Positions 63,589 through 64,000 of a stretch of DNA of 64,000 nucleotides are shown here, one piece after another. Every line of letters begins with the position of its first letter. The stretch's first letter is position 1. The stretch lies in the NCBI GenBank assembly GCA_018873245.2, contig JAEMBT020000002.1:10886001-10950000 (forward strand), read 5' to 3'. This DNA comes from Archegozetes longisetosus. Lineage: Eukaryota; Arthropoda; Arachnida; Sarcoptiformes; Trhypochthoniidae. The notes beneath the pieces were generated by a model. The model was not told the DNA's origin. It was given only the letters and a program-made list of their open reading frames with translations, and made no database searches. A program made the translations under genes and the position numbers.

Positions 63589-64000
63589 GTGAGTTAAAAA
63601 TAACTTATTGCTTCTAAAAATGATCATACTTATGGCATATATCATATGAGATAAAGCGATCAGTTTAGAGTAAGATAAAAATATCTACTTTGCTCTTTTC
63701 AGTCTAAGAAACACTCAATCAATTCTTTACGTTAGCTTCAAATGGTCAATTAAGAGTTCCGTCATTTTTTCTGAGACTTATGTATTAGAACGATGTTTAA
63801 ATGCATGAGATGTAAAATCAAGTATTTTTCCAATTTATTCACTGTGTTTGGTGTAAGTTATCAAATATCTAATGAACACTTTGAAAGTAGGCGAAAATGC
63901 AAAAATCGCAGACTTCTTACAATGTAGCTACGACTAAAGTATCCTCTTTGACATTTATTTAAGTCAATTTGGTGACAGAAAGTTGTATTTTGTTAAAGAA

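Noticed and set aside
1..64000. Prokaryotic-type systems (CRISPR, toxin-antitoxin, prophage, operons)
   Set aside because: The window is spliced eukaryotic DNA; no regularly spaced repeats of CRISPR type and no operon-like gene packing.

Overview
The window is arthropod nuclear DNA: AT-rich, with spliced protein-coding genes (GT-AG introns, several only 47-98 bp), long gene-poor stretches, microsatellites and decayed DNA transposons. Small introns beside a few very long ones, and invertebrate-type gene content, fit a chelicerate such as a mite or another small arthropod. The species cannot be named from the sequence. There are no bacterial operons, CRISPR arrays or phage genes.

Left end (1 to about 25 kb, minus strand): the middle part of a tonalli/ZMIZ family gene (SUMO-ligase-like transcriptional co-regulator). 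Six exons lie between 1 and 2943. They carry the conserved [10 protein letters not shown] block, the alanine/threonine (AT)n run, the NPTPP-LTP block and most of the domain that precedes the SP-RING. The SP-RING itself lies off the left edge. Upstream is a long intron-like region rich in (GA)n/(CT)n and short minisatellites. At 24867-24886 a consensus splice donor follows a short ATG-led exon whose phase fits the 2943 exon, so it may be the distal start exon.

Middle (25-52 kb): a gene-poor, AT-rich intergenic region between two divergently placed genes. It holds two candidate small genes (82 codons at 33330 and a two-exon 101-codon gene at 46261), a tRNA-derived element, a LINE reverse-transcriptase scrap, and several non-autonomous DNA elements. 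These are a 12-bp-direct-repeat-flanked element at 28.1-28.9 kb, an 80-bp mariner-type foldback at 32.7 kb, a pogo/Tigger-like MITE at 47.3 kb, and two long foldback elements at 50.8-51.9 kb. One of the foldbacks has arms built from inverted arrays of a ~15-bp unit.

Right end (52.7-64 kb, plus strand): the first three coding exons of a tachykinin-like peptide receptor (rhodopsin-family GPCR), from the extracellular N-terminus through TM4. They are split by a 132-bp and an 8.1-kb intron, and the TM5-TM7 exons were not found in the window. Two short exon-like segments at 63280-63588 on the same strand are not recognised. No clear new system was found. The most distinctive structures are the tandem-armed foldback, the element with long direct repeats, and the frame break in the tonalli coding sequence.
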